DNA of 55,989 nucleotides from a virus. Positions 24,675-33,607 of the stretch are shown one piece after another. Each line of letters opens with the position of its first letter. Positions within the stretch are counted from its first letter, which is position 1. The stretch covers positions 1 to 55,989 of IMG/VR virus record IMGVR_UViG_3300020450_000029; one strand, 5' to 3'. The translations under genes were made by a program, and so were the position numbers. The notes below the pieces were generated by a model. It was not told the origin of the DNA and did no database searches. It was given only the letters and a program-made list of their open reading frames with translations.

Positions 24675-26597
24675 ATGGCTAGATTAAACAATCACTTACC
24701 AACTTTATATCAAGAGTTTATCCACCTTAGTAGATATTCTAGATGGCTAGAAGACAAAGGCAGAAGAGAAACTTGGGGAGAAACAATTGATAGATACTTC
24801 AATTTTTTTGAAGAGCATCTAATGGAGATGCATGAATATAAATTAGATTCTAAATTGCGTAGAAGATTAGAAGAAGCAGTTTTAGAATGTAAAATTATGC
24901 CTTCAATGCGTTGTCTAATGACAGCAGGTGAAGCATTAAAAAGAGAAAATATAGCAGGATACAATTGTTCGTATGTTGCAGTCAACCGAGTACAAGCATT
25001 TGACGAAATACTATATGTATTAATGAATGGAACTGGTGTAGGCTTTAGTGTAGAAAGACAAGAAGTAGCACAACTTCCTGTAGTAGCTGAAGAATTTTTC
25101 CATAGTGATACATGCATACAAGTAGCAGATAGTAAACTAGGATGGGCAAAAGCACTTAAAGAACTAATAGCCATGCTTTATAGTGGACAAATACCAAGTT
25201 GGGATCTAAGCAAAGTAAGACCAGCAGGCGCACCGTTGAAAACATTTGGTGGTAGAGCATCTGGCCCAGATCCACTTGATAGCTTGTTTAAATTTGTTGT
25301 AGCAACATTTCAAAGTTCAAACGGAAGAAAACTTTCATCATTGGAATGCCACGATATTGTCTGTAAAATTGCAGAAATCGTAGTAGTTGGTGGTGTAAGA
25401 AGATCAGCTTTGATCTCACTATCAAATTTGTCTGACGACAGAATGAGACATGCAAAAGCTGGTCAGTGGTGGGAGCAAAACGCACAGCGAGCTCTAGCTA
25501 ACAATTCAGCCGCATATACAGAAAAACCAGACATTGGTATCTTTATGGACGAATGGAAAGCATTGTATGATTCAAAGTCTGGCGAAAGAGGTATCTTTAA
25601 CAGAGAATCTGCAACTGTACAAGCCAAGAGAAATGGACGCAGAGACACTGAAGGTCAATCTTTTGGAACTAATCCATGTAGTGAAATTATTTTGCGTGAT
25701 AGAGAATTCTGTAACCTATCAGAAGTTGTGATCCGTGAAAATGATACAGAAGACACACTACTGGAAAAAGTAGAACTAGCAACTATACTAGGCACACTAC
25801 AATCTACACTTGTAAACTTTAAATATCTAAGCAAGCATTGGAAAGCCAATTGTTCGGAAGAAAGATTGTTGGGTGTTAGTTTGACTGGTATTATGGATTC
25901 TCCATTGACCAGCAACAAAAACAAAAACTTAGAAAGTTTGCTTGTGAAGCTGAAAGAAAAAGCAGTAGCAACAAATGAAAAACTTGCTAAGAAGATTGGC
26001 ATTCCTGTAAGTGCCGCGATTACTTGTGTAAAGCCAAGTGGTACAGTATCTCAGCTTACAGATGCCGCAAGTGGTATTCATGCTAGACACAACGAGTACT
26101 ATATTAGAACTGTACGTGGTGACAAAAAAGATCCACTTACAATGTATATGCAGGAAGCTGGATTTCCAATTGAAGATGATGTAATGAATCCTAATCATAC
26201 CAGTGTGTTTAGTTTCCCAATGAAAGTTGATAAAAAAGCAACATTTAGAACTGACATGACTGCTATAGAGCAACTAGAACATTGGTTAGCATATCAAAAG
26301 CATTGGTGTGAACACAAACCATCTGTAACTATTTCTGTAAAAGAAAATGAATGGATGGAAGTTGGAGCATGGGTATATGCAAACTTTGATTGGATGTCAG
26401 GAGTAAGCTTCTTACCATTCAGTGAGCATACATACAAGCAAGCACCTTATCAGGATTGTACAGAAAACGAGTACAAAGATCTAAAAGCAAAAATGCCGAT
26501 TGAAGTAGATTGGAGTTTACTTGCAAAATATGAAACACAAGATATGACTGTTGGTTCACAAGAACTAGCATGTGTAGCAGGTGGATGCGAAATATGA
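24675..26597 (+). CDS. nrdJ: Class II (B12-dependent) ribonucleotide reductase
   Basis: 640 residues, monomeric RTPR-like size. Redox Cys98 (GYNCSY), radical-site segment NPCSEI with Cys335 and Glu337, partner Cys346 (EFCNLSE), and a C-terminal shuttle pair CVAGGC (633, 638). No small subunit gene is present, as expected for a class II enzyme using adenosylcobalamin. It makes deoxyribonucleotides for phage replication. Ribosome site AGGAGAG. A glutaredoxin gene overlaps its stop and is the likely reductant. Confidence 0.88.
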   Translation: MARLNNHLPTLYQEFIHLSRYSRWLEDKGRRETWGETIDRYFNFFEEHLMEMHEYKLDSKLRRRLEEAVLECKIMPSMRCLMTAGEALKRENIAGYNCSYVAVNRVQAFDEILYVLMNGTGVGFSVERQEVAQLPVVAEEFFHSDTCIQVADSKLGWAKALKELIAMLYSGQIPSWDLSKVRPAGAPLKTFGGRASGPDPLDSLFKFVVATFQSSNGRKLSSLECHDIVCKIAEIVVVGGVRRSALISLSNLSDDRMRHAKAGQWWEQNAQRALANNSAAYTEKPDIGIFMDEWKALYDSKSGERGIFNRESATVQAKRNGRRDTEGQSFGTNPCSEIILRDREFCNLSEVVIRENDTEDTLLEKVELATILGTLQSTLVNFKYLSKHWKANCSEERLLGVSLTGIMDSPLTSNKNKNLESLLVKLKEKAVATNEKLAKKIGIPVSAAITCVKPSGTVSQLTDAASGIHARHNEYYIRTVRGDKKDPLTMYMQEAGFPIEDDVMNPNHTSVFSFPMKVDKKATFRTDMTAIEQLEHWLAYQKHWCEHKPSVTISVKENEWMEVGAWVYANFDWMSGVSFLPFSEHTYKQAPYQDCTENEYKDLKAKMPIEVDWSLLAKYETQDMTVGSQELACVAGGCEI

Positions 26598-26869
26598 TAA
26601 CAGTTTATAGTAAGCCATTGTGCGGTTATTGTGATATGGCTAAACAATGGCTTACTAAACATGAAATTGAATTTGAAGAAATTAGAGTGGATACTAATCA
26701 AGAAGCCAGACAATTTCTTTTAGATCAGGGTCATAAAATGATTCCTCAAATTTATTTCAATGGTAAATTACTAGTAGAGGGCGGCGGGCAAGCACTTGTC
26801 CGCATGGACCCTAACCAAATAAAAAAACTCGTAGGAGAAATTAAAGATGTTGATAACATCCAATTATAA
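26594..26869 (+). CDS. Glutaredoxin
   Basis: 91 residues from the ATG overlapping the RNR TGA. Active site CGYC near residues 10-13, then the cis-Pro loop MIPQIYFNG and VEGGGQAL, all standard for glutaredoxin. It would re-reduce the phage ribonucleotide reductase. The longer frame from 26570 uses a poorer start. Confidence 0.9.
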   Translation: MITVYSKPLCGYCDMAKQWLTKHEIEFEEIRVDTNQEARQFLLDQGHKMIPQIYFNGKLLVEGGGQALVRMDPNQIKKLVGEIKDVDNIQL

Positions 26870-27194
26870 AAAAGGCGATACTGTTTGCGTAAAAGTAAGC
26901 ACAGGTGAAGAAATAGTAGCAAGATTTGAATCTAGCGAACCAGCAAATATTAGCGGTGATATGGGAGATATACAAGTTGTAAAACCCTGTGTAATTACCC
27001 TTAATCCACAAAACGGACAAGCAATGCTTATCCCATGGCTAATGAGTATAGATACAGCTAGCAGTGACCCAATTACAATAAAAAAAGAACACGTGGTCAC
27101 AACAAATAAACCAAATAAAAGCCTATCAGATGCATATTTACAAAGCACTACAGGCATTGCACCAGCATCAGCAAACACCAATTTTAAACTATAA
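26847..27194 (+). CDS. Hypothetical protein with KOW/Sm-like N terminus, 115 aa
   Basis: The N terminus (KKGDTVCVKVSTGEEIVARFES) reads as a small beta-barrel. The tail is Ala/Ser-rich. It overlaps the glutaredoxin end by 23 bases. Function unknown. Confidence 0.6.
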   Translation: MLITSNYKKGDTVCVKVSTGEEIVARFESSEPANISGDMGDIQVVKPCVITLNPQNGQAMLIPWLMSIDTASSDPITIKKEHVVTTNKPNKSLSDAYLQSTTGIAPASANTNFKL

Positions 27195-27197
27195 ATA
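27190..27197 (+). promoter_or_regulatory. Strong T4-type late promoter
   Basis: Exact TATAAATA overlapping the previous stop, 6 bases before the PAAR gene ATG. Confidence 0.65.
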
Positions 27198-27202
27198 GTT
27201 GT

Positions 27203-27505
27203 ATGACAGCTTTTGTACACAGACAAGGCGATAGCCGTAGTTGTGGTGCCAGTACAGTAACAAAAATAGCAAACGTTAGAGTTAACAATAGAGCTATAAG
27301 TACTGATGGCGATACTAATACTCATGGCGGAGGCGGACTTAAAGCAAGTGAAACAGTAGGCAGTGTAAGAGCAGGAGGCATTCCAATCATACTAAATGGT
27401 GACAGTGCAAATCCTGATGCACTATGTCCTATACCAGGAGGAGCTCATTGTGCCCCAAATGCAAGTAGTGCTAGTCCAAATGTACGTGCAGGATCAAATA
27501 GATGA
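27203..27505 (+). CDS. PAAR-repeat spike-tip protein
   Basis: 100 residues, Gly/Ala/Ser-rich with Cys at SCGAS and the LCPIPGGAHCAP end, and the repeated short strands of PAAR proteins. T4 gp5.4 of this family caps the gp5 needle and helps pierce the outer membrane. Directly followed by the fibre gene (4-base overlap). Confidence 0.75.
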   Translation: MTAFVHRQGDSRSCGASTVTKIANVRVNNRAISTDGDTNTHGGGGLKASETVGSVRAGGIPIILNGDSANPDALCPIPGGAHCAPNASSASPNVRAGSNR

Positions 27506-30042
27506 GCTTTAAAGATTTTCCAAATGGACTAAATGATATCAATGAGTACTTAGATGCTAGACATCATATAAGTGGTACCAACGCCGCTGGATCTGAGAAT
27601 CTTAAAATCGTAGCTAGTGCTGAGTACAGTTTTACTTTGCGTGAATTATTATGTGGTATGCTAAGTGGTAATGGGTTAAAGTTACCTAATATACAACTTT
27701 GTATGCACAGTAACATCAATGCACTACTAAACATTCCAGGTCTACAAGGTGAACTAAAAGATGCTTTGAACGAATTACAATCTGGTATGGAATCATTTAT
27801 GGATCATACCAAACTTGATGAAGTACTAGGTCGACTAAATGGTGTACTAGCAGAAGCACAAAATGTTGCAAATCTAATTAATTTTTGTGCAACTCCTGTA
27901 GATCCAATTGCAATTCCAAATATGTTAGAACGTGCAATGGGTAGTTTCTTAGGAGCAGGTAAACAACTTATAGATAATATAGGTAGTATTGCTCCAGGAC
28001 AAACCTGTGCTTGTATTAGTGCAACTGGTGGATTTAATGCTAGTGTGTTTAATGGAGGAATATTAGGCACTATAGCAAATAACTTTAGTGCAATTAATGC
28101 TGGTAATTTAGGTCAAAGTGTAATTGACAGTATTAGAACAGATATTAATAGTGTAACAGGATCTATTTCAAGTTTAATTGATTTTGAGAACAATATATCA
28201 GGAAGTTACAGCCAAGGCGGTAGTCAGTTTGGTACACCTGACAGTGGTTGTAATACAGAAATGGGAGTGTTACACAACCCTAACAGTGGTGGAGTTGCAG
28301 GTAATGCAAGAATGGTTGCCCAACTTAAAGGTCTATATGATAGACTAAGTGGTTATCCAGTACAGTATAGTTTAGGCACAGGTGCTGATGGACATCAATA
28401 TGATTCAAACGGCAACCGTATATTACAAGGTGAAATAATTGAATACAGTAATATTTTTCAATTATTGCTTGAACAAAGTCTATTAGATATTATTGCAAGG
28501 GATGATGATCCTACACCTGACATAAACAATCAGATACCTGTATATGATTATTGTGGGAATGTCATTGGTTATACTGCAAATTTTGAACAAAAAACTACTG
28601 GAAAAAGTGCAGGATCCAGTCCAACAACACCTAGTAGTCCAGGATATAATGCCGGAGGACTTACTACTGATGTAAGTAATATTGCTGGTTCAAGTGGAAC
28701 AACAGGTAGCACAACGGTAATAAACAACTTTAATAATACAGGTAATAATTTATTTGTAGTAAACAGTGAAGCAGGTATGCTTAGTATAAATGCTTCAACA
28801 GACGATATTGTTGTTCGTACAGATATACTTACAATTTTTACACGTAAAGACACAACTACTAATAATACAGGAACAGTAACTGACTTTCAACAAGCTACAA
28901 GCACACTGTTTAACTTTTTAAACAATTTAAATGTTGAATCAGGAAGTGGAATAGTTGTAAAAGACAGTGGTGTTAGTAGAGCAAGAAAAGTTGTTGGCGG
29001 AACAGGTCAGATTTCAGTTACCAATGGAGATGGTGCTGGTGGAGATATACAAATTGATCTTGCCTCTAATCCTAGATTTCCAGGTACTGCGGCTATAAAA
29101 ATACCAGCAGGTACTACTGCACAAAGACCAAATACAGAAGTTGGTGAAATAAGATACAACACAGATACACATGCTATTGAAGGTTACTTTGGAGATGTAA
29201 ACAATTGGAAGCAATTGATTACACAAACTGGTAATACTGGTACACTTACAAGTTCAATAAACTTAGGTACTGGTCAACAAGTATTCAAGCAGTTAAACGG
29301 ATCAGAATTACAGTTTAGAACATTAACAAATACTGGTGGTATAGCCCTTACCTCTAGTGGTACAGAAATACAAATTAGTGATAGTCTAACCAGTTCAAAT
29401 GTTGGTTCAGGTAGTCAAGTATTCAAACAACGTAGTACAAATACATTTCAATTTAGAACTATTACAAGTGCTGATAATAGTGTTACAGTTACACAAGGTA
29501 CTGATACTATAGATTTGAGCAGTGATCCAGATGTGTTAGTTAGTGGAAGCACACAAACTACAGACGGTACTGCCCTTGCAGTACAATTTAATAGTGCATA
29601 TCCTGAACCAGCCGCAAATAAAACTTGGTTTTTTGAGATGCGAGCATTAGGTGTTGCTACATCTGGTGAAAAACAAGCATTCAAAGTTGAAGGTGTAGTA
29701 ACTGACAGTAGTGGTACAAAGAGTATAGTAGGAACAAACAGTAAAGTAGATTATCAACGCAGTGGCACCGCAGATTTAGCACAAACTCCATGGGATCCGA
29801 TGTCAAGCTATAATGCAAATGATGTAGTAGAATTTGATCTTAATACATATACTGCAAATAATGCTATAAATGCAACGGGTAATAACTTAGATCCAGCACA
29901 AGATACAACAAATTGGACTGTCACATATACAGGTTGGAACGTAAGTGCTGAAGTAATTGCAAATGCATTTAGGGTCCGAGTAAAAGGTCAAACTGGTAAA
30001 ACAGTAAATTGGAAAGTAAGAATTACAAAAATTGAAGTATAA
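27502..30042 (+). CDS. Large tail/baseplate fibre protein, 846 aa
   Basis: A helical N-terminal 250 residues (LRELLCGMLSGNGLKLPNIQL) precede a Ser/Gly/Thr linker (about 360-410) and long beta-rich repeats. The strand VFKQLNGSELQFRTLTNTGG recurs in altered form about 50 residues later as VFKQRSTNTFQFRTITSADN. The C-terminal 130 residues form a separate beta domain. Together with the PAAR gene this is a tail-tip module. Exact virion position unknown. Confidence 0.75.
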   Translation: MSFKDFPNGLNDINEYLDARHHISGTNAAGSENLKIVASAEYSFTLRELLCGMLSGNGLKLPNIQLCMHSNINALLNIPGLQGELKDALNELQSGMESFMDHTKLDEVLGRLNGVLAEAQNVANLINFCATPVDPIAIPNMLERAMGSFLGAGKQLIDNIGSIAPGQTCACISATGGFNASVFNGGILGTIANNFSAINAGNLGQSVIDSIRTDINSVTGSISSLIDFENNISGSYSQGGSQFGTPDSGCNTEMGVLHNPNSGGVAGNARMVAQLKGLYDRLSGYPVQYSLGTGADGHQYDSNGNRILQGEIIEYSNIFQLLLEQSLLDIIARDDDPTPDINNQIPVYDYCGNVIGYTANFEQKTTGKSAGSSPTTPSSPGYNAGGLTTDVSNIAGSSGTTGSTTVINNFNNTGNNLFVVNSEAGMLSINASTDDIVVRTDILTIFTRKDTTTNNTGTVTDFQQATSTLFNFLNNLNVESGSGIVVKDSGVSRARKVVGGTGQISVTNGDGAGGDIQIDLASNPRFPGTAAIKIPAGTTAQRPNTEVGEIRYNTDTHAIEGYFGDVNNWKQLITQTGNTGTLTSSINLGTGQQVFKQLNGSELQFRTLTNTGGIALTSSGTEIQISDSLTSSNVGSGSQVFKQRSTNTFQFRTITSADNSVTVTQGTDTIDLSSDPDVLVSGSTQTTDGTALAVQFNSAYPEPAANKTWFFEMRALGVATSGEKQAFKVEGVVTDSSGTKSIVGTNSKVDYQRSGTADLAQTPWDPMSSYNANDVVEFDLNTYTANNAINATGNNLDPAQDTTNWTVTYTGWNVSAEVIANAFRVRVKGQTGKTVNWKVRITKIEV

Positions 30043-30045
30043 ATA
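30038..30045 (+). promoter_or_regulatory. T4-type late promoter motif
   Basis: Exact TATAAATA overlapping the fibre stop. It is 135 bases from the next gene, which also has a sigma70 promoter. Confidence 0.4.
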
Positions 30046-30073
30046 ATAAGTCAGAAAAAAGTAAATTTTTTTC

Positions 30074-30102
30074 TTGACATTCGAGTCATCTTGCCATAAA
30101 CT
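30074..30102 (+). promoter_or_regulatory. Sigma70-like promoter
   Basis: TTGACA (30074-30079), 17-base spacer containing GTCATCTTG, TAAACT (30097-30102). It carries half of the AAGAYRTCTT element. It leads to the gene at 30180. Confidence 0.65.
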
Positions 30103-30179
30103 CTTACTTATATGTAAGAACTAATGGAGAGATGTCATGGCACATCTATTAGAAGTATAGGCAAAAGAAAGGCAAAACA

Positions 30180-30470
30180 ATGAGGTCAAAAGACACTGGC
30201 AATGGTAGAAGAATATTAGCAAAGGTAGAAGTACCGCTGAGTGTAGATGATATTGCGATATATGCATTAAGATATCTAGACGAAACAGGAGATGATGATC
30301 CTAAAGATACTTTAATCAATGCTAATAAAAGACAAATATTTAATATGGCGAAAAATGCCATATACAGATGGGGTACTGAAGAACCTAAAGAATATGTTAC
30401 AGAACATATGAATGGCCATCTACAACCAATTCAAGCATTAGTAAAGCATAAATTTCCGGAGTGTGATTAA
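30180..30470 (+). CDS. Hypothetical protein, 96 aa
   Basis: A soluble acidic protein with a helix-rich core (VDDIAIYALRYLDETGDDD). It starts behind GAAAGGC and abuts the next gene by one base. Function unknown. Confidence 0.65.
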   Translation: MRSKDTGNGRRILAKVEVPLSVDDIAIYALRYLDETGDDDPKDTLINANKRQIFNMAKNAIYRWGTEEPKEYVTEHMNGHLQPIQALVKHKFPECD

Positions 30471-30781
30471 TGGAAAATGTAATCGACTTTGCACTAGAGC
30501 GAGCAAAACGTAAAAGTGGCATAAAAGATACTGCTTTACTAAAAGACATTATAGATGAAGGATTTGATCCTTGTAACAGTATTGATTGTACTAATTATTT
30601 TGAATGGAAGAAGTTTCAAAGTATTATTGTAGAAGATGAAGATATTCAACACAACTGGACAGATGAAGCAATCGACCGGCTGTGGAACGACTTAAAAACG
30701 TTTGATGAAAAACAAACAGTTACAATTGAATTCGACGAACTTTTTCCAAAAGACTTAGATTTAACAAAAAAACCTGAATAA
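30470..30781 (+). CDS. Hypothetical protein, 103 aa
   Basis: An acidic protein with two Cys (DPCNSIDCTNYF) and an amphipathic C terminus. Co-transcribed with the 30180 gene. Function unknown. Confidence 0.65.
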   Translation: MENVIDFALERAKRKSGIKDTALLKDIIDEGFDPCNSIDCTNYFEWKKFQSIIVEDEDIQHNWTDEAIDRLWNDLKTFDEKQTVTIEFDELFPKDLDLTKKPE

Positions 30782-30786
30782 AAAGG

Positions 30787-30815
30787 TTGACAGTAAGACA
30801 TCTTGATGCTATACT
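30787..30815 (+). promoter_or_regulatory. Sigma70-like early promoter with spacer palindrome-like site
   Basis: AAAAGG, TTGACA (30787-30792), 17-base spacer with AAGACATCTT, TATACT (30810-30815). Confidence 0.8.
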
Positions 30816-30843
30816 GTTTATAGTTAATAAGGAGTCGTAGACA

Positions 30844-31191
30844 ATGAAATTCAAATTATATCAAATACATCTTACAGATGCAGAAGTTGACAAAGTAAAT
30901 GCTGAAGGACATAACAGTGTTCCTAAGCATATGACCAAGTTGGATATGTCTTTCGCTAAAGACGAAGTAGGTTCATTAGCTAAAAAGGCAATGGATAACA
31001 ATTGGTACACACACGTATCAAACATCACTGCTAATGATATTAATCATGTATTTGAAGTAGGTAACATTGGCCCAGAAGAAAACATTGAACGATTGGCTCC
31101 TATGTATTCTGTTAGTGTTAGTGATGTAGTTGAAAATGAAAATGGTGACCAATTTGTGTGTGCAAGTGTTGGTTGGAAGGAAGTTGCTTAA
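30844..31191 (+). CDS. Conserved phage protein, YodL-like, 115 aa
   Basis: Pattern KFKLYQIHLTDAEVDKVN, then ITANDINHVFEVGNIGP, then YSVSVSDVVENENGDQFVCA and GW resembles YodL-like and polyvalent-protein domains found in phages. It sits behind an early promoter with a GGAG ribosome site. Function unknown; family call from memory. Confidence 0.6.
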   Translation: MKFKLYQIHLTDAEVDKVNAEGHNSVPKHMTKLDMSFAKDEVGSLAKKAMDNNWYTHVSNITANDINHVFEVGNIGPEENIERLAPMYSVSVSDVVENENGDQFVCASVGWKEVA

Positions 31192-31364
31192 TGTCAGTAC
31201 AAGATACATTAGAAGCCATTGATAGTAAACTAGATGAAGTTGATGCACTCGTAATGAGTATGCCACTTCAAGATAGTGTAAAACGTGATTTAGTCAAGCA
31301 TATCTATACAATGTATGCTGAATTAGAAGAAGCCGTTGAGCTTCGCCCTGCAGACTTTAATTAG
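31191..31364 (+). CDS. Hypothetical helical protein, 57 aa
   Basis: The ATG overlaps the preceding TAA. Acidic helical protein (QDTLEAIDSKLDEVDALV). Function unknown. Confidence 0.6.
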   Translation: MSVQDTLEAIDSKLDEVDALVMSMPLQDSVKRDLVKHIYTMYAELEEAVELRPADFN

Positions 31365-31372
31365 GAGGCATT

Positions 31373-31552
31373 ATGAACGATCTATTACAGGATATCGAAA
31401 CACTTGAAAGTGCAATCATTAACTTGACAGAAGGTGCAAGTGATGAGAAGCGAATGGCAGTTTATTCGCTAGAGCATATGATTGAACAAAAGAAAGCAAT
31501 AGTAGAAAAGTTTGAGGCAGAAAATGCTCCTCAGACTCTTGACAATCAGTAA
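31373..31552 (+). CDS. Hypothetical coiled-coil protein, 59 aa
   Basis: Good ribosome site TAGGAGG. Acidic helical sequence (DIETLESAIINLTEGAS, then EHMIEQKKAIVEKFEAE). The end overlaps the promoter for the next gene. Function unknown. Confidence 0.65.
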   Translation: MNDLLQDIETLESAIINLTEGASDEKRMAVYSLEHMIEQKKAIVEKFEAENAPQTLDNQ

Positions 31553-31567
31553 AAGAAGTACTATATT
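31539..31567 (+). promoter_or_regulatory. Sigma70-like promoter
   Basis: TTGACA (31539-31544), 17-base spacer, TATATT (31562-31567), inside the end of the previous gene. Confidence 0.65.
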
Positions 31568-31589
31568 GTATACAAAGAAAGGCATCAAT

Positions 31590-31814
31590 ATGAGTACTTA
31601 CGAAGTTGAAACTGTATTTTATAATAATCATGGTGGAATACAAACCAAAAACTATGATCTATTCAGCAATAAAAAACAGGCTGTAAAGCACATGAATAGT
31701 ATAGTTAGACAAAGATTTAATTTAATTCCACGTGGCAAAATCAAAGACGGAAGTGTTCAATTAGTTGACGAAAATGGTCGAATAAAGGAACAAATCAGTC
31801 TTGGCGAATTGTAA
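31590..31814 (+). CDS. Hypothetical protein, 74 aa
   Basis: The ATG at 31590 follows AAAGG; the upstream part of the open frame lies across the promoter and is not expected to be translated. Mixed alpha/beta, basic. Function unknown. Confidence 0.65.
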   Translation: MSTYEVETVFYNNHGGIQTKNYDLFSNKKQAVKHMNSIVRQRFNLIPRGKIKDGSVQLVDENGRIKEQISLGEL

Positions 31815-31817
31815 ATA
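31812..31817 (+). promoter_or_regulatory. Possible late promoter
   Basis: TGTAAATAAC overlapping the stop of the previous gene, 15 bases before the endolysin ATG. Confidence 0.4.
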
Positions 31818-31831
31818 ACTAAGAGGCAGAC

Positions 31832-32488
31832 ATGTTAAAATTTATCGGCACAGGACTTACGTTATTGTTTAATGGCGTAATTGTAATGACTATTGTGTTT
31901 TTAGGACAAACAAGTTCAATAGCACAAAGTGAAACAAATTATATAGAACCTGAATTACTTAAAGTACAAGTGGTTGCAGTAGATGAAAACAGTATTGAAT
32001 TTGATGTTTATCCTGATTTAATTGAAAGTGCAGAAGCACATTGTTTAGCACTAAATGTATATTATGAAACAAGAAGCGATAACCTTGCAGGTATGTATGC
32101 AGTTAGTGATGTTGTACTCAATAGAGTAAGAGATGATAGATATCCAGATACTATTTGTGAAGTAGTATATCAAGGACCTGTCAGAGAAAGTTGGAAAACA
32201 AAGCAAGATCCAGATTTACCTGACGAAGAAAGAAAATATAATCCTATTAGACACTTGTGCCAATTCAGTTGGTACTGTGATGGCAAAGATGATATACCAG
32301 ATGACGAAACTGGTTGGGCAACTGCTCAGTATGTAGCAGGTAGCATTTTGTATGCCAACAAACACAGAGGTATAACTGAAGGTGCAACACACTATCATGC
32401 AAGTTATGTCAAACCTAGATGGACCAGAGATAGAGGTATGAACCATATAGGTAGAATTGGTGCCCATATATTCTACAGATGGGATTAG
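31832..32488 (+). CDS. SleB/CwlJ-type cell-wall hydrolase (endolysin), 218 aa
   Basis: An N-terminal hydrophobic helix (residues 8-28) could be a signal-anchor or cleavable signal. The catalytic domain has LALNVYYETRSDNLAGM (about 74-90, with the conserved Glu), VVLNRVRDDRYPDTICEVVYQ, CQFSWYCDG, and the ending THYHASYVKPRW then IGAHIFYRW, all typical of the Hydrolase_2 family. It likely cuts host peptidoglycan during lysis. The signal segment suggests export by the host Sec route. Confidence 0.85.
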   Translation: MLKFIGTGLTLLFNGVIVMTIVFLGQTSSIAQSETNYIEPELLKVQVVAVDENSIEFDVYPDLIESAEAHCLALNVYYETRSDNLAGMYAVSDVVLNRVRDDRYPDTICEVVYQGPVRESWKTKQDPDLPDEERKYNPIRHLCQFSWYCDGKDDIPDDETGWATAQYVAGSILYANKHRGITEGATHYHASYVKPRWTRDRGMNHIGRIGAHIFYRWD

Positions 32489-32500
32489 TATAAAATAGCA

Positions 32501-32506
32501 TAAATA
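32501..32506 (+). promoter_or_regulatory. T4-type late promoter
   Basis: CATAAATACAC, six bases before the ATG at 32512. Confidence 0.55.
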
Positions 32507-32511
32507 CACTT

Positions 32512-33234
32512 ATGCTAGTAAAAGAAGTAATATCAAACTACAATTTAGCTGAGGGTCCAAACGATCCTCATATTTTTAAAGCCATTTTCTTAGCTGGAGG
32601 CCCTGGCTCAGGAAAGGGCTTTGTTGTGGATAGTATGATGGGTGCAGACGCAACTGGTTTAAAAATAGTAAACAGTGATGATGTATATGAAAAACTTGCC
32701 AGTTTAGCAAAACCAAAACCACTAGATCTAAGTGACCCAGAAGTTGTTGCAAGTCCACAAGGACAAGAAGCTAGAGAAAAAGCAAAACGTTTAACCAAAG
32801 CAAAACAAGGGAACTATATTGATGGTAGACTTGGTTTAATAATTGACGGCACAGCCAAAGATGTTGCAAAAACAGCAGATCAAAAACGAAAGCTAGAGCA
32901 ACTAGGTTATGACACAATGATGGTATTTGTAAACACAAATTTAGATATGGCTCAAAAAAGAAATAAAATGCGACCACGTCAATTACCTGAAGAGATGATT
33001 GAAAAGATGTGGCATGCAGTGCAGGATAACATGATGAAGTTTCAGCAGTTATTTGGTAATGCTAATTTTTACATAGTAGACAATAGCGGAGGTTTGGAAG
33101 ATCCAGACCGTAAGGAAAATTTTGTGGCGGTCGAAAAAAACATAAGAAAATTTGTAACTGAACCACCACGTAGACCACAAGCAAAATCCTGGCTTGCAGA
33201 TCAGCAACAGTCTAGGGCAAATTCCGATAAATAG
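32512..33234 (+). CDS. P-loop (zeta-toxin/kinase-like) late protein, 240 aa
   Basis: Walker A LAGGPGSGKG at 28-36 follows a 20-residue N-terminal extension MLVKEVISNYNLAEG, which ends in LAE-G like a prohead-protease site. The rest (KIVNSDDVYE, GRLGLIIDGTAKD, VFVNTNLDMAQKRN) fits small P-loop kinases near the zeta-toxin/polynucleotide kinase group. The late promoter and N terminus suggest it is carried in the head. Substrate unknown. Confidence 0.7.
   Translation: MLVKEVISNYNLAEGPNDPHIFKAIFLAGGPGSGKGFVVDSMMGADATGLKIVNSDDVYEKLASLAKPKPLDLSDPEVVASPQGQEAREKAKRLTKAKQGNYIDGRLGLIIDGTAKDVAKTADQKRKLEQLGYDTMMVFVNTNLDMAQKRNKMRPRQLPEEMIEKMWHAVQDNMMKFQQLFGNANFYIVDNSGGLEDPDRKENFVAVEKNIRKFVTEPPRRPQAKSWLADQQQSRANSDK
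33228..33233 (+). promoter_or_regulatory. T4-type late promoter
   Basis: GATAAATAGT overlapping the previous stop, 25 bases before the ATG at 33258. Confidence 0.5.
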
Positions 33235-33257
33235 TATAAACGGATAAAGGATTTTGC

Positions 33258-33605
33258 ATGTATACATATCAATGCAATACAATTAGAGTGATAGACGGAA
33301 ACACAGTTGATGCAGTCATCGACTTAGGTTTCAATGTAACTATCAGACAGAGAATAAAATTATACGGAGTTAATGTAGATGATATCCGGTCAACAGATGA
33401 AGACAAAAAGAGTAATGCTATTGTAGCAAAAAATAAACTTACTGAATTACTAGGTCAAGAATTCATCTGTGAAACAATTATGAATAAACGAGGTAAAGCT
33501 GGCAGAATAATGGGGAAACTTTTTACATTAGATGCAAGCAAGAGCAAAACAGATGTTAATCAGAAAATGATAGAAGACGGCTATGCCGAAAAGTTTGGAG
33601 ATTAA
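33258..33605 (+). CDS. Staphylococcal-nuclease-fold protein, 115 aa
   Basis: Aligns by eye with thermonuclease: RVIDGNTVDAVIDLGFNVTIRQRIKLYGVNVDD, then a Lys-rich helix and GRIMGKLF. Three active-site positions appear changed: DGDT is DGNT, the second Ca-ligand Asp is Asn (GVN), and the Glu of the PE motif is Asp. The Arg residues remain. It may be inactive or use another metal geometry. It lies between late genes. Confidence 0.75.
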   Translation: MYTYQCNTIRVIDGNTVDAVIDLGFNVTIRQRIKLYGVNVDDIRSTDEDKKSNAIVAKNKLTELLGQEFICETIMNKRGKAGRIMGKLFTLDASKSKTDVNQKMIEDGYAEKFGD

Positions 33606-33607
33606 AT

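Noticed and set aside
30137-30160. Seven-codon frame MAHLLEV after GGAGAG
   Set aside because: A good ribosome site but no evidence of a real product; left as untranslated leader.
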